Source: Reticulascus tulasneorum
Lineage: Eukaryota > Ascomycota > Sordariomycetes > Glomerellales > Reticulascaceae
Assembly (NCBI GenBank): GCA_001557505.1
Contig: LSAX01000002.1
Coordinates: 1,612,001 to 1,676,000, forward strand
DNA: 64,000 bases
Direction of reading: 5' to 3'
This document shows, one piece after another, positions 22,792 through 34,090 of this stretch. The notes below the pieces were generated by a model. It was given only the letters and a program-made list of their open reading frames with translations. It searched no databases and was not told where the DNA came from. Every line of letters starts with the position of its first letter. The stretch's first letter is position 1. The position numbers and the translations under genes were made by a program.

Positions 22792-24640
22792 ATGGGCCCG
22801 ATGACACGTGCAAACGAGTTGAGAGCAACGCCGTCCTCATCCCCTGAGCCTCAAGGTACGACCCAGAGGAAACGGAAGAGGGCGAGCAAGCCGAAGGTTA
22901 GGACCGGCTGTATTACTTGGTGAGTCTCCACTGCCTTATTCCGTAGATTTGATGTAGCGAAGAGGAATAGACTAACCCGGTATCGCAGCAAGTGAGTTCA
23001 ACGATGCCACCATTACCCGCCCTCTCTAACCTGCCTGGAGAATTCGGAGAGTCAAGTGTGGAGAAGAGAAACCGGCATGTATCCGATGTACGTCCACCGG
23101 CCGGGCATGCGATGGTTATGGCAAAGCCATGCCATTGCGAGCCAAGGAAGCACACGAGATTAGCAGGGCTGCAATGATTGCCCACGAGCGCTACATGCAG
23201 GCTTGGTCTGAAAACAAGGGCCTACGCACCCTGAGACCACTGATTGCCGACATTGACGGCTCCGAGAGGGAGCGTCTATACTTCCACCGCTTCAAGTCCA
23301 TAGCCGAGGACGGTCTGTTCAACCACATTGTGAACAAAACGCCGTTCTGGTTCAGGGCAATCCCCCAATTAAGTTACGAAGATGACGCAGTGAAGCACGC
23401 TGTCGTTGCTCTCGGTGCTGCATATCAGATCTATGGCCTGATGAGTCAAAAGACAGTTGATGCCTCCGCTATAGCGGATTTGGATATCTTCGCCATCCAA
23501 CAGTACAGCAAGGCCATGTCGAAACTGCAAAGCCAAACTCAAATACCCATGGACGACAAGATTCTCGTCACCCTCTTCTGCTGCGCAGCTTTTGTCTGCA
23601 TCGAAGTGCTGCGCGAGAACTGGGTTCCCGCTCTGACGCATCTGGCGAATGGTCTCCGAATCGTCGACAGTCTTTCTGAGAGCACCATCGAATTCCTAAG
23701 AGATTCCAAGGATAACTACGCAGATACTGATCAGCCAGGGCTGAACTACCTTGTCAGCCTGTTCGCGACCTGGGAGTTATCATGCTGCCTGTTTGCGGGT
23801 AACTTCAAGCCGATCATCTGCCTCAAGATCTACGAGGGTTGCTCCTCAGAACCGTCCCCTCTCCCCAACTTTGAAAATCTGAGTGATGCGCATAGCGCAG
23901 TGGTACAATACAGCCGCCAAGTCTGTGCGTTGATGTGGCTCGCACGTGGGCACGAAGAGGACGAGCAATATTGGGCTCAGCCGAAACCTAGCAGACGGCG
24001 GGAGATCCTGTTGTCGACGGGCGAGAAGCTTGATCGGCTTTTCGACCACTTCATGTCCCGGCCCGATGCCCCCGCCCCTGGTACTGAGGAGTACTACTCT
24101 GGATGCCTCGATATGGTGTATTGCAGAGCTTTGGCCCTTGTATGCCTCGGCCTTCCACACAAAACCGGCGTTCCCTACCAGACCAAGTACCAGACGAAGA
24201 AAATCATACGTCGCTACGCCGAAATCATCTCGCTGGCCGAGATGATACATCTTGGCCTCTCATCCTTGAGATGGAGTGAACACAACGAAAGAGCAGTCTC
24301 GCTAGATATCAGCCTCGTCGCGCCGCTGTTCTACGCCACAATCAGCTGTTCAGACGCAGCAACCCAGGCGGAGGCAATTCGCGTCATAAAGAGTTGCCCG
24401 ACCCGTGAGAATATTTGGGATCCCCATGCTCTGACAAAGCTCTTCGGAGCCGTCGATGAAGCGAATGCTGTGGCTTATCCTCCCATCCCTGAATTCGAGG
24501 GCTTGAGCTTTTCATACACGGGGTTCCCAACGTTACAGAGCAATATGGAGCGAATGTATATTGATGTTCCGAGCTTTTGCAGGACCGACCAAGACTTCGA
24601 CCTTTTTATAAATGGAATCGACTCCGCAAGGATCGGGTGA
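22792..24640 (+). CDS. Zn2Cys6 transcription factor with 3-nt exon
   Basis: Proposed exons 22792-22919, 22989-22991 (CAA) and 23041-24640, 576 aa. Introns are 69 and 49 nt, with donors GTGAGT in both and branch sites GACTAAC and CTCTAAC. The tiny exon supplies the last base of Cys43 and two bases of Lys44. The result is a perfect zinc cluster, C40-x2-C43-x6-C50-x6-C57-x2-C60-x6-C67; splicing exon 1 straight to exon 3 would create TGA. The remaining ~500 residues are helical and match the fungal_trans_2 (DUF3468) regulators, which usually carry this GCITCKIRRVKC type of finger. ATG 22801 is an alternative start. The target genes are unknown; the nearest upstream neighbour in the same direction is the MFS exporter. 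Confidence 0.9.
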
Positions 24641-25073
24641 AACTTGTCTGAGCACAGGTTCTAAGCAGATTCGATGCGCCAGGTTATTGATGCGTGTACA
24701 TTAGCATTATAGACATGGTAGCATCGCATGCGCTAAAACACATATTCGAGGCTTTCCTTCCAATACCCCAGGCGGTAGAGACTTACCATGGCTAGATGCA
24801 ATGGACAAGTCAACGAGGAACATAGCATGTTGTCACCCTTGATCCATCTCCCTGGAAACAACCGACGCATACCCAAGAAGCGTCAAGGGTTTCCTGGCTT
24901 CGTCAAATCTAACATATTCCCAAGTCGCGAATAGTGAAGTCCATTGCCTGTTGTCAAGCGAGACAACTTCACTATCTAAGACATCTATCTATGTTGGGCA
25001 CGAGGGCCAGGTCTTTACAGCTTCAACGGCTATTCGCATTCAATGCATCTCAATCATGCCCATTCCCAATGCC
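24641..25073. other. convergent intergenic region
   Basis: 433 bp of 3' flanks between the convergent Zn2Cys6 gene and RAD4. Nothing else seen. Confidence 0.5.
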
Positions 25074-28000
25074 CTAGTCTACATCACTGTCTTCGTCATA
25101 AGCAACGCTCTGCTTGGGCCTTGAAGAGCGCCTGGATGCAGGGGTACCCGCTTGGCGTTTGGGCCGTGAAGTAGCCTTCGCAGCTGCAGTGCTTGGCTCA
25201 GCCTTAGGGGAAGACTTCGCCTGGTTAGTTACCTTCCTGTGGTCCCCATGATCCACTACCAAATCGTCTTCTCCATCATCCTCATCTCCTTCTTGCTCCA
25301 GCACAGGAAAGTAGCTCGAGGTATGCTTCTTTGGTTCAACTTCTTCTTCCTCATGTCCTTCCGGGAAAAAGCCGCCTGCCATATCCTCCTCTCGCTGCTG
25401 CATGTCCTCCGCTGCTTGGCTGCTGGCATGTTTGTGGCCGAACACCTCCAAAGTCTCGTCAATCTCACCGTAATCCTGCCGGATCCGCTCGACTATTCTC
25501 ATTCCCATGAGAAGCTTCCTCCACATCCCAAGTGCCGCTTTCTTGCGCTTCTCATCTTCCTTTCGCTCTCGTTCGGCTTCCTCCTTCTGTATTTCTTCCA
25601 TCACCTGGTCGTGGTATTCTTCTGCAATGACAACCCCTTGAATAACTGGAACAGCCATTCGATTCCCGAACTCGAAGTCGACCACGGCCTCGGCATAGTC
25701 GATCTGGAGCTTTTTGCAGACTTTCATAGCGCTACGGTACGGGACATGTACAGCACCTAGGTAAAATAGTCAGGTTAGGTTGTCTTCCATAGATTACAGG
25801 CTTCGTACCTTCAGGACACATATGTTCCATAAATAGATCAATGTTGCTGAAATCGTTCGTCAGTATATGCAAATAGATGAGGTTGAAGGATCGGCGTACC
25901 CATAGTCATTCTTCGGGATGATCCCGTCTTTGATGGGCGGTGGAATGATCCAGTCTGTCTGATCGAAGCTGAAAAGACCTTGGAGAGGTTTCTCTCCACT
26001 TGCAGCTTCCGCCTCCGCGATCTCTCGTCTTCGTCTGGTGGTTGCTGCACGATAGGGGACTGATTTGAGAGGCCGCTCTCCCGGCAACGGTGCTCGGCCT
26101 TGCTTGTGCCACGTCTCTGCGCTTTTGACTTGGACAACTTCACTCCTCAAAAAGACCATCTCCTCCGCAGAGTCGGCGCCTTTGCCCTTGTTTTTGAACA
26201 CTTTGATCGGCGCAGCATTCGGCAGCAGAGCCTCCTCCCTCTTCAAATGTCTCTCGAGACAGTATTCCTTTGACTGCTTGTAATACTGCAGCGTCTCTTC
26301 GCCTTCTTTGACTTCCTTCTTCTCAACCTTGGCCGGCTTTAGGTCTGTCGAGGCTTCCGCCTCGTCCACTTCTGTGATGGGATGTTTGCGACTCCCTCGT
26401 ACATATCCACTCATTGCCGTCTTGAACCAGTCAAACTGTTCGTACCTCTTCACCTTGCCATTTCGATTATAGACGGGAACCTTCTCCACCGACATTCTCA
26501 TACCCTTGGTTCTGCCTGGCATCATCTGTCTCTTGAGATACCTCACTGTCACGTCTTTGGCTGTACCATCAGGCGCATAACCCACGACATAGGCAATGAC
26601 TTGTCTTGCCTTTTCGGCTTTGCTGCCTCGCGGTTCTATGGATTCAATGAGTTCTCTGTTGGTTCCGACAACACTTTTGACGATCGGGTCTACAACGAGA
26701 AATTTCTGCGTGACCGGAGACATAACCTCTGTCCAGTAGTGAGGAAATTCGAGGTCTTTGTCGAACGGCTTCGCTGGTGGTCCTTTTTTTGGTGTTACCG
26801 ATATTTCGATGACTGATTCATTATCGCTGTCGGCATGCTCGAGACTGAGATCATCGGAGTCATCCAAGGCGACGATTGTCTGTCTTTGACTTTTCCGCTT
26901 AGGGGACCTGCCGGACGAAGGGGGTTCCTTGGCCGATCTGACCGCAATATTTGAAGACCGCCCTTTAGCAGCTTTCAGTGGGGTGTTCTCCTTACTGTTG
27001 TCCCCATGCTCTCGTGACGAAGCTCCGTTGAAAGTCTCGTCCTTTTCAGGATCTGCCTCCTCCATCTTCGTCCATCCAAAACCAAGTGGTTGAAGATTTG
27101 CGACCATTCTCGCCTCCAACCCCAGCGCCCTCAGGAGAGCAGTAAAAAGCTGAGAACCGACATCACGACTTCCAGCACACTCTTGAGCGCAGGTGCGAAA
27201 CTCTTGAAGATTGCGAATTCGTTCACCAAAACGATCCGAATTATGTTCTTCGCTGGCCCAAGCTTTGGTAAACCTGTCAAGCCGTTCGAGTGACATGTAG
27301 CCCCATTTCCTTACACCTGGTGCAATGATTCGAAATCTTTGTTTCCACCAAGCCACCATTGACTTCATTAATCTGAAGAGCGGATCGCCATGGCTCATAT
27401 CCACAACTCCATCTTCAAGTCTCGCAGCCGCTGGACCCCAGTCTTTCGAGTCTTCGTTGTTGAGCTTCTTTCCTTTGGCTCTAGCTTTGGCTTTGCCTTT
27501 CGGATCCTTCTTTGGAGGTTCCCTGGGTTTTTTATCGAGCCCACTGTTCTTTCGCCATCGATCCACCTCATCCCATAATCTAGGCGGAACGTGAGACATC
27601 ATAATCGCCTGGGTTTCCGGGTCGCAAAGCCAAGCGTTCCGGACCGCATTGTGCCAAAGAAGTAATTGAACATGCACACAATGTGTGAGGGTCCTGACTC
27701 TCCTCTCCAATTTTGATGGCCCCTTCTTCGTGCCAAATGGATTCGTTAACGATATCCTAGTGTCCCGATGCAGGGTCAGCTCCAGGTCTCCGGATGGGGC
27801 GGGAGCTTCAGTCATCGAGGTATCCGGTGCTGTGACATCTTCAAACTCAATATCATCGTCGTCGTCGTCGTCGTCGTCATCATCCGATGACTCTGCGATA
27901 TTCTGCCGCTTTGCCAACGGGACATCTTCAAAATCTGCATCGGACAGAGAAGTTAAAGAGCTCTCGCCATCGCTATCATCTAACGTCTCTAGGACCGCTC

Positions 28001-28175
28001 TTGCGTGCTTAGAAGACTGGGGCGTAGCTGTGGCGTCAAGATCATCAAAGAGAGTCGGTTTCCTGCGGCTCCCTGCGGCCTCTTTCCCTCTGCTTTTACC
28101 TAACTGCTGTCGTTTTGACTTTCCATCACCGGGCGAGTCTTCACGTAGTCGCTTGCGTGGCACATGTGGCGGCAT
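25074..28175 (-). CDS. RAD4: DNA repair protein Rad4 (XPC homologue)
   Basis: Exons 28175-25900, 25846-25809 (38 nt) and 25756-25074, 998 aa. The short middle exon restores NDYGNIDLFMEHMCPEGAVHVPYR, the invariant core of beta-hairpin domain 3. Before it come a transglutaminase-like fold (~170-560, with FTALLRALGLEARMV) and BHD1/BHD2 (KREEALLPNAAP, EVVQVKSAETWHKQGR). Rad4 with Rad23 recognises helix-distorting lesions by flipping damaged bases and starts global-genome nucleotide excision repair. The N-terminus has an 11-residue Asp run coded by a GTC/ATC-type microsatellite, and the C-terminus is a charged helical and disordered tail ending in basic Pro/Lys/Arg repeats. It is divergent to CUZ1 across 558 bp. 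Confidence 0.96.
27853..27883. repeat. GTC/ATC microsatellite coding poly-Asp in Rad4
   Basis: About ten triplets, mostly GTC on the + strand, read on the minus strand as an 11-residue Asp run after a Ser-Ser pair. It is in frame and likely length-variable between strains. Confidence 0.85.
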
Positions 28176-28733
28176 AATGCAAAGTGAAGGTGGGGATGAT
28201 GAGTATGCATGACCTGGCTTGGTTGGGATGAGATGCGATTAAACGGCACTCGTTCTTCGTCATGACCCGTTTCGCGAAATGCCCGCGAAATCACGTGATG
28301 TGCCGCAGGCAATTAAAGGCCTGTTACTAGATAGTTCCTCAGAAGGATCATTTAATTCCGACAGTTGCAACCAAGCTTCGCACGTCCTCGGTACGTGTAC
28401 CTGGCGTACTAGTAAGCACTATTTCTATCAGTCATGCATACCGTGGGCAAACAATTATTCATCATCATGTTTCCAATGGCCTCGGCCCCATGTCTGGGTA
28501 ATTCCCAAGGCTCCCGGGAGCTAGGCCTACCTACCTATCCCTGGCACGATTTGCCCCGCCAGAAATAGCATCGATGCCGCCAGCCAACCACTGGCTTCTT
28601 CCAGGCCCTTCTTCTACAGTTCGTCAGCAGCCTCACCAGACACTCAGCCTCGTGCCACCTTACGCCAACAAGCTGCCTAGCCAGTGCAAACATAATTGCC
28701 TTACCTGATAAATAGGGCAAACGTTCTTTCATC
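28176..28733. promoter_or_regulatory. divergent RAD4/CUZ1 promoter
   Basis: 558 bp between two divergent start codons. It contains a 10-bp palindrome ATCACGTGAT (28290-28299) centred on a CACGTG E-box, ~117 bp from the RAD4 start, and a TACC microsatellite near 28527-28538. Factor binding is inferred only. Confidence 0.4.
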
Positions 28734-29675
28734 ATGGCGTCCTCTTCGAGTTCCGACCCGCACGAAACGAGCTACGTGAAAATGGACGACACTAAAGACG
28801 GCTACGATGCGACCCTGATCGGCACGCACTGCGAGTACGAATACTGCAACCAACTCGATTTCCTGCCTTTCTTCTGCCAGAGCTGCAAGCACACCTTCTG
28901 TCTCGACCATCGGACAGAATCCTCACACAAATGCGCACATCCCGGCGCCTGGGCTGAAAGGAGGAGACAAGCGGAGTTGGCGAAGCCTGCCTACGGAGAG
29001 GGGAGAAAGCTGCGGGACTTTGTTTCTGAGAAGCCGTGTGCCTCGCCAAAATGCAAGACGGTGGTGGGCACGTCGTTGGTCCCGGGGGTCCATTGTACTA
29101 ATTGCAATCGCGACTACTGTTTGAAACACCGCTTAAAGGAGGACCACGACTGCAAGAATCTGGTGCCCCTCGGTGCAAGGCCAGGCTCACAGATTGACGT
29201 CGCAGCGCGCACTAAGAGTGCTTTCGACAAGTTAAAGGCCTGGGGATCGGCGAAGAAGGAACAGGCTGGCAGAGCACTGCCCAAACCTAAGCCATCCTCA
29301 GCCGCCGCTCGACTGGTAGCTGTGAACAAATTGAAGAAGACTGCAAAAGGCGACGATAAACTGGCTGTGGAGAAGAGAGTCTACCTGTACGTTGAGGCGG
29401 AAGCGGAGACCACCAAATCCAAGTTCCCCAGAGGCGAATTGTTCTTCTCCAAAGATTGGGTCGTTGGCAGAGTTCTGGATGAGGCGGCAAAACGTCTGCA
29501 AGTAGAGAACGTCAACAACCGCTCCGCAGATGAGAGGGATAAGTTACGGGTCTTCCACGTAGAAGGCGGTCGGATCTTGGAGTTCAATGAAAAGGTTGGG
29601 GTGTCTCTAGTCAGCGGGAATACGGTTGTCTTGCTGCGCGGTGTTGGTCCGCCCCCGAATCTGATAGAAGTATGA
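28734..29675 (+). CDS. CUZ1: AN1 zinc finger / ubiquitin-like protein (Cuz1)
   Basis: Single exon, 313 aa. Two AN1 zinc fingers are visible: ~34-75 (CEYEYCNQLDFLPFFC ... CLDHR) and ~100-145 (CASPKCKTVVG ... YCLKHR ... DHDC). The C-terminal ~100 residues (from VYLYVEAEAE) form a ubiquitin-like domain ending FNEKVGVSLVSGNTVVLLRG. This order is that of yeast Cuz1, which binds Cdc48 and the proteasome and protects against arsenite and metalloid stress. The divergent neighbour Rad4 also works with a proteasome-linked partner (Rad23), but a functional tie is only speculation. Confidence 0.92.
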   Translation: MASSSSSDPHETSYVKMDDTKDGYDATLIGTHCEYEYCNQLDFLPFFCQSCKHTFCLDHRTESSHKCAHPGAWAERRRQAELAKPAYGEGRKLRDFVSEKPCASPKCKTVVGTSLVPGVHCTNCNRDYCLKHRLKEDHDCKNLVPLGARPGSQIDVAARTKSAFDKLKAWGSAKKEQAGRALPKPKPSSAAARLVAVNKLKKTAKGDDKLAVEKRVYLYVEAEAETTKSKFPRGELFFSKDWVVGRVLDEAAKRLQVENVNNRSADERDKLRVFHVEGGRILEFNEKVGVSLVSGNTVVLLRGVGPPPNLIEV

Positions 29676-29987
29676 GATGCGAACTTGTCAGTTCGAGCTT
29701 AGGAGTCAGCATGGTGCGTAGCTGAGTCTCCACACATATATACCCGTTAAAACAAATCCCACACTCAGTGGTCGACTTCAATGAGATTTTGAATGCAGAG
29801 CCTTTATAAAAGGAAATATTGACACAGCTACAGTCTAACTAAATGCAAAATATGTATATAGTACAGCTTACATCGTACGATTTGTCTATCACCTGGTCAT
29901 TATCCTCGTCGAAGAGGTCCCAAACTCCGAACTCCAAGTTCCCGCGGTTGTTGATGCACACCTCTTCACCTCGCTGCGCACAGCCTC
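29676..29987. other. convergent intergenic region
   Basis: 312 bp of AT-rich 3' flank between CUZ1 and the reductase gene. Nothing else seen. Confidence 0.5.
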
Positions 29988-30958
29988 CTAAACCTTCAGG
30001 AGTTTGGACTTGAGCCCAGTTAAGCCAAGCATCCGCGGAACAATAATGTCGGTCGCCGTGTGCGGGAGAAAAGTGCTCATGATCCATACTGGCCATGTCT
30101 GGGCGCCAGACCAAAATTGTGCCTTCGGATGCTTTCTTGAAGCGTTGTCAACAACCTCTTTGGCAAATTCAGTTGCGGGCGCTAAAAGATGTTAGGACAG
30201 TCCGCCAATATCCACGACGCTCGGTATTACTTACTTGAGGCCATATGCAATACAGAGTGTAGGGAGCCGTTAATCTCATCCCTAACTGGAGCGTAGAGCG
30301 AGTCCTCGGGCAAGTCGATAGGCGCAATATTGTCAAAAAACTTGCTCGCAATACTGCCGGTGACAACATGGATGACCTTGACTCCGAGTGGCGCAAGTTC
30401 GATCCGGAGGGTGTCAGAGATAATCTGCACTGCTCCCTTGGTGCCGTTGTACATGCCCTGGAAGGGGGCGGGAGTCTTTCCACCGATTGACCCGATGTTG
30501 ATGACAGTTCCCTTGGCTGCTACTAGCATGGGGCCAAAGATCTTGGTGACTTCAACCAGGCCGAAAACATTGACATCGAACATTTTCTTTGCCGCCGAGA
30601 TGTCCGTATCTAGTAGGGAGGCATTGTACCCTGAGAGTAGGTCAGCACAGGCGAACTCCTCCTGCTAATCGACTTTGAGTTTCTTACCATTTCCGGAATT
30701 GTTCACGAGAAAGTCCAACTTGCCGCCGGTAAGGGCGTTGACTTTCTCAGCAGCCCTTTGAATTGAGAGGGTGTCCACAACATCCAACTCGATGGCCTCG
30801 ATCCCCAAGGCTTCCAAATGTCTGACCTTCTTGAGATTTCGAGCAGTTGCAAAAACTCGTATCCCCCTATTGTGAAACTCCTGAGCGATAGCATCTCCAA
30901 GGCCGCCTTCGCTGGTGCCGGTTACAAGTGCTGTTCTTTGTGTGGACATGTTGGTCAT
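29988..30958 (-). CDS. SDR reductase, Ayr1-like (1-acyl-DHAP reductase)
   Basis: Exons 30958-30688, 30630-30235 and 30181-29988, 286 aa; introns 57 and 53 nt. The classical SDR features are present: cofactor loop TGTSEGGLG near residues 14-22, NNSGNG, the catalytic Tyr-Lys pair in MYNGTKGA, and a C-terminal region with TFLPHTATDIIVPRMLGL. The SEGGLG loop and overall length match fungal Ayr1, the NADPH-dependent 1-acyldihydroxyacetone-phosphate reductase of lipid droplets and ER that supplies lysophosphatidic acid. Many filamentous fungi have several paralogues of this family with unknown substrates, so the enzyme activity is tentative. A second start (30949) is 9 nt downstream. Confidence 0.85.
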
Positions 30959-32591
30959 TTTTTTTGTTGGTGGGAGATTGAAGTTGAACGATTTGGTTCA
31001 AGTCAAGTTTTCAAATGTTTGTTATCTGAAGCGTTTGTTTCTGCGAGGCTGTTGAGGAAAGGATGTTTGAACTCGAATTGACTTGATGATCTGAATGAAG
31101 CCATTTCGAAAACCACTGCGCTTTCATGATCATTTAAGTAGCTCGACCTCAGTGACATGAGTCCAACTCCAACTTGCAATCTCTCGACCTCGAGATTGCT
31201 TACCAAGTCCATGAGAAGCGGCTGCAGCAAGAAACGGTCTCACGGCACAATGAAACTGAGCTTGGAAAGGATGGTTGAGTGTGCATGAGGCCACTCAGTC
31301 CACTGACTAAGTCAGCGACCACGACGGGAGGATATTCACACCGCGAAGTGGGTCACTAAACTGCCCAAAGCGGGATGGGACCATAATCCCGCCTCCGCCG
31401 GGAGTCTCAACACTTACTCGATCAAGCCCGACAGTTCTCCGTTCCAAAGTTTAAATGCACCCATTACAGGCTGTGCTGACATCATTCTGCATGAACCCCC
31501 GAAACAAAGCATTCATTCGTACGCTAATTCTTTTGCATGGTATCCAGCTGCGAATTCGCTATCAACGCCGAGCTACTGCCCACATACTAGGCTGGATATG
31601 TGACATCCCGCCCCATCTCCGTTCCTCGTCGCTTCTTCCAAGTCCCGGATCTGCTTACAAAGTCCTGGCACTTGGTGGCTCTCCGTGATCTGTATTTGCG
31701 ACCACAAAGTCCATGGAACGCCAAAGGAGTATCACTTCGTTCACCGACGGACTGCCGCTTTGTAAAACTGCCCGCTCCAAGTCGATGGCCGGTTTTGCCT
31801 AGAGACAGGGTATTCCACGGGATGATCAAGCAAAAAACGAAGAGACACTGGTTGTTACCTGCGAGTATTTAAAGATGGGCTGGTAAAGTGTAGCCTATAA
31901 TAGCAACATTTTCTCGTGCAAAGGATAAGAGCAGTCGAGAGCAAAGAGAGATGCGCGAAGCCTCTCTACCAACCCTTCCTGAGTACGGAGACCGCAGCCC
32001 AAGATGTCGATAACTGGCAGTCTTTGAGCAAACTGTAAGAGTTTCATGCTGTATGGAGAAAATATTACCATCCCAAGGTCTCTCCATGCCCTGAAGCGGG
32101 CTACACGTTGTGAGAGCATCCCTGAGACGCTTCCGGGCTGTCGTGATGCATGTTTTTCGCCAAAACGCCTGAGAACGATCGAGTTCCCTTCCGTCGTCGC
32201 AGCCGCACTCTTACCCTGCAAGGAGCGACTGCGCAGACTCTCTGAACGGATCTGCGGCAGTCTTGCTTGCCTAAGATATAACTAATCATGTACGAGTTCA
32301 AATTGGTCATGCTCTCTTTGCATCAGAGTCCGCTGTTATTGTCATCTGCAGTATTGGATTTGGCCATAGACTAGACGCAAGTTCGAGATACTTAACATGG
32401 GGCAGGTCGAAGTGCAACGGTTGAGGTTACTAAATATCCATGTCGCTACTGGGTACGGGCGTACTTGTCCAGTTGCTTTATGGAAACGCTCGTCTGATGG
32501 TTTCAAGGGACGCGCAGCTGGATGCGGATCAAGATTATTAGTCACGGATGTCATTACAACTTGTACGTAGTATAATTGATTGTCGTTATTC
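30959..32591. other. 1.6-kb gene-poor stretch
   Basis: No gene supported. Several open frames of 60-110 codons overlap on both strands (e.g. around 31895-32285), but none has a recognisable domain, a splice partner or a convincing start. Confidence 0.45.
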
Positions 32592-33361
32592 TCACTGCTT
32601 TTCTATCCACTTAAGTATATCATCGTTCCGGTTCCGCTCTTCGGCCGACTCATCAGAACGGTAGGAGTCATCTGGATCAAAGTCCCAATGGAGGTCTGGG
32701 TCGTCTGAATCATCCCAGCCTCCGTCGGAAACACAGGAACCGTTAGCTTTCGAAGGATAGGCGAAACCAAGGCTCTGCTCTAGGTCTACGGAGTAATCAG
32801 CTTACGGGATTCTATCCCTCGCGGGGCAGTGTACATACCTCGTGGCCCAAATGTTTCCGGCAAGATGCTTGGACGTCGATATGTGACCCATCCCGTATCT
32901 GACAGTGTTTTGATATAAGTGATTGACCGAGACGGGATGCGGTGCAGGAACAAGAGCTCGTGGGTAGGGTACAGGTGCTCGATATCCAATTTAGTCATCA
33001 GCACCTCTATGTCCAGAACGTATACGTCAACTGGCAGCACCGCCGTATTAATTTCGTATATGTCGACCGAATGGCTTCTTTTCTTCTGTTTCGCGGCCCA
33101 GTTGCGTGCATGGCACTCATCACTGAAGACTGATAAGAAACAGCTTGGTTGACGGCTGCGCCAATTAATATGTTCTTGGACTGCTTCCTTCAGTCCGACC
33201 TCATCGTCGAATTCGCTCGATGCGTCTACTGCAACGAGATTTCTTTCATCTTTGTCCCAACGAGATTGGGAATAGTCGTGCGTCACCCTCCAAAGCGTCG
33301 TTGGAAGTTTGGCGCACTGGTACTCGCCGAGATTGAAGGGCTTTGCCATATCTCCGTACAT
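32592..33361 (-). CDS. DUF7587-type protein
   Basis: Exons 33361-32839 and 32785-32592 (53-nt intron, donor GTATGT, acceptor CCGTAG), 238 aa. The N-terminal ~165 residues match a family of fungal proteins I know as DUF7587: LPTTLWRVTH at ~19-27, a helical middle, QPSCFLSVFSD at 71-81, a WAAK helix, and HELLFLHRIP at 134-143. The C-terminus, wholly in exon 2, is strongly acidic (Asp/Glu/Ser) and ends WIEKQ. Arg25, the Ser73-Ser80 strand and Glu135 stand in the order of the R-S-E catalytic positions of arginine-type ADP-ribosyltransferases; this is my inference, not an established activity. No signal peptide. The start could also be ATG 33349. Neighbours are gene-poor on both sides. Confidence 0.7.
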
Positions 33362-33678
33362 CAGGTGTTTTGGGAGCTACAACAAACAGCCATGATATCA
33401 CAACGTGGGCGAAAGGACTAGGGCATAAATACGGAAGTCAGGCGGGGTTGTGTGGCAATGCGAGGAACGAATTAAGATTATTGGGCAGCAAAGCGAGGAA
33501 GAGGCTGTCGGCTCTCGTTTGCGAGCCTTATGAAGGTGGCGGCGTGTCGTGGGTTAGCCAAGCCTGTGATACATGAGAGGCTTCCCCCTCATATGCCATC
33601 GAGCATGGACGAGGCATCTGAGAACACAAGTGCTAACAGGGCAACTGATGGCACACTGGTAACTCCCCCGGGAATAGG
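33362..33678. other. intergenic region
   Basis: About 0.3 kb upstream of the DUF7587 gene; presumed promoter. Nothing else recognised. Confidence 0.4.
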
Positions 33679-34090
33679 TTACCATATACCGAGTGATCTA
33701 GGCTTCACGGCGATCTTCCATGCGTGTGAAGTTCGCTTGCTCTCACGCATACGATCGACTTTCTTGGCGAGATTCTCAGTGATAATGGCAGTAGGAAGCA
33801 ATATCAGATTGCGGTTCACAATATCAAGATCTCGGTCATTCATCGTGATCTTGATGGAGCCGTTGTAAGTGCTCGGTAGCCGAGCAATGGTCTTGACAAC
33901 ATTTTGAAGATCTCCCAAAGCTACTGCGCTTCATCAGTTCATGGCAATTGTAATACTAGAGCTAGTCAGACATGTTCTTTGTGGCCGAGCACGTACCTGC
34001 AAAGAGGGGATTCGAATCTCGTTCAAAGTCATCTCCTTTCTTTGAACCAAGTTGAAGAACATAACGTCATCAACATTTTTCAGATCTGGA
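33679..34090 (-). pseudogene. DUF4470-like gene remnant
   Basis: A minus-strand open frame (33918-33679) reads GDLQNVVKTIARLP ... NDRDLDIVNRNLILLPTAI, which resembles the DUF4470 domain found in fungal MYND-finger and related proteins (GDxRNVxKTI and NDRDxDIxxRNxILL). It stops soon after the domain. Upstream on the same strand, ~34090-33997 reads VMFFNLVQRKEM ... IPSLQ, plausible preceding sequence, followed by GTACGT. Splicing there to the TAG before GDLQN gives the wrong phase; a weaker donor 4 nt further (GTGCTC) would give the right one. No start exon, MYND finger or remainder could be found, so I regard it as a remnant. Confidence 0.4.

Noticed and set aside
28335..28360. AAGGATCATT, as at the 3' end of fungal 18S rRNA
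   Set aside because: Only about a dozen bases match and neither 18S upstream sequence nor ITS follows; a chance match.
34005..34030. tRNA T-arm-like GATTCGAATC
   Set aside because: Flanks do not pair as a T-stem and no other tRNA arm is present; it falls in the DUF4470-like remnant.
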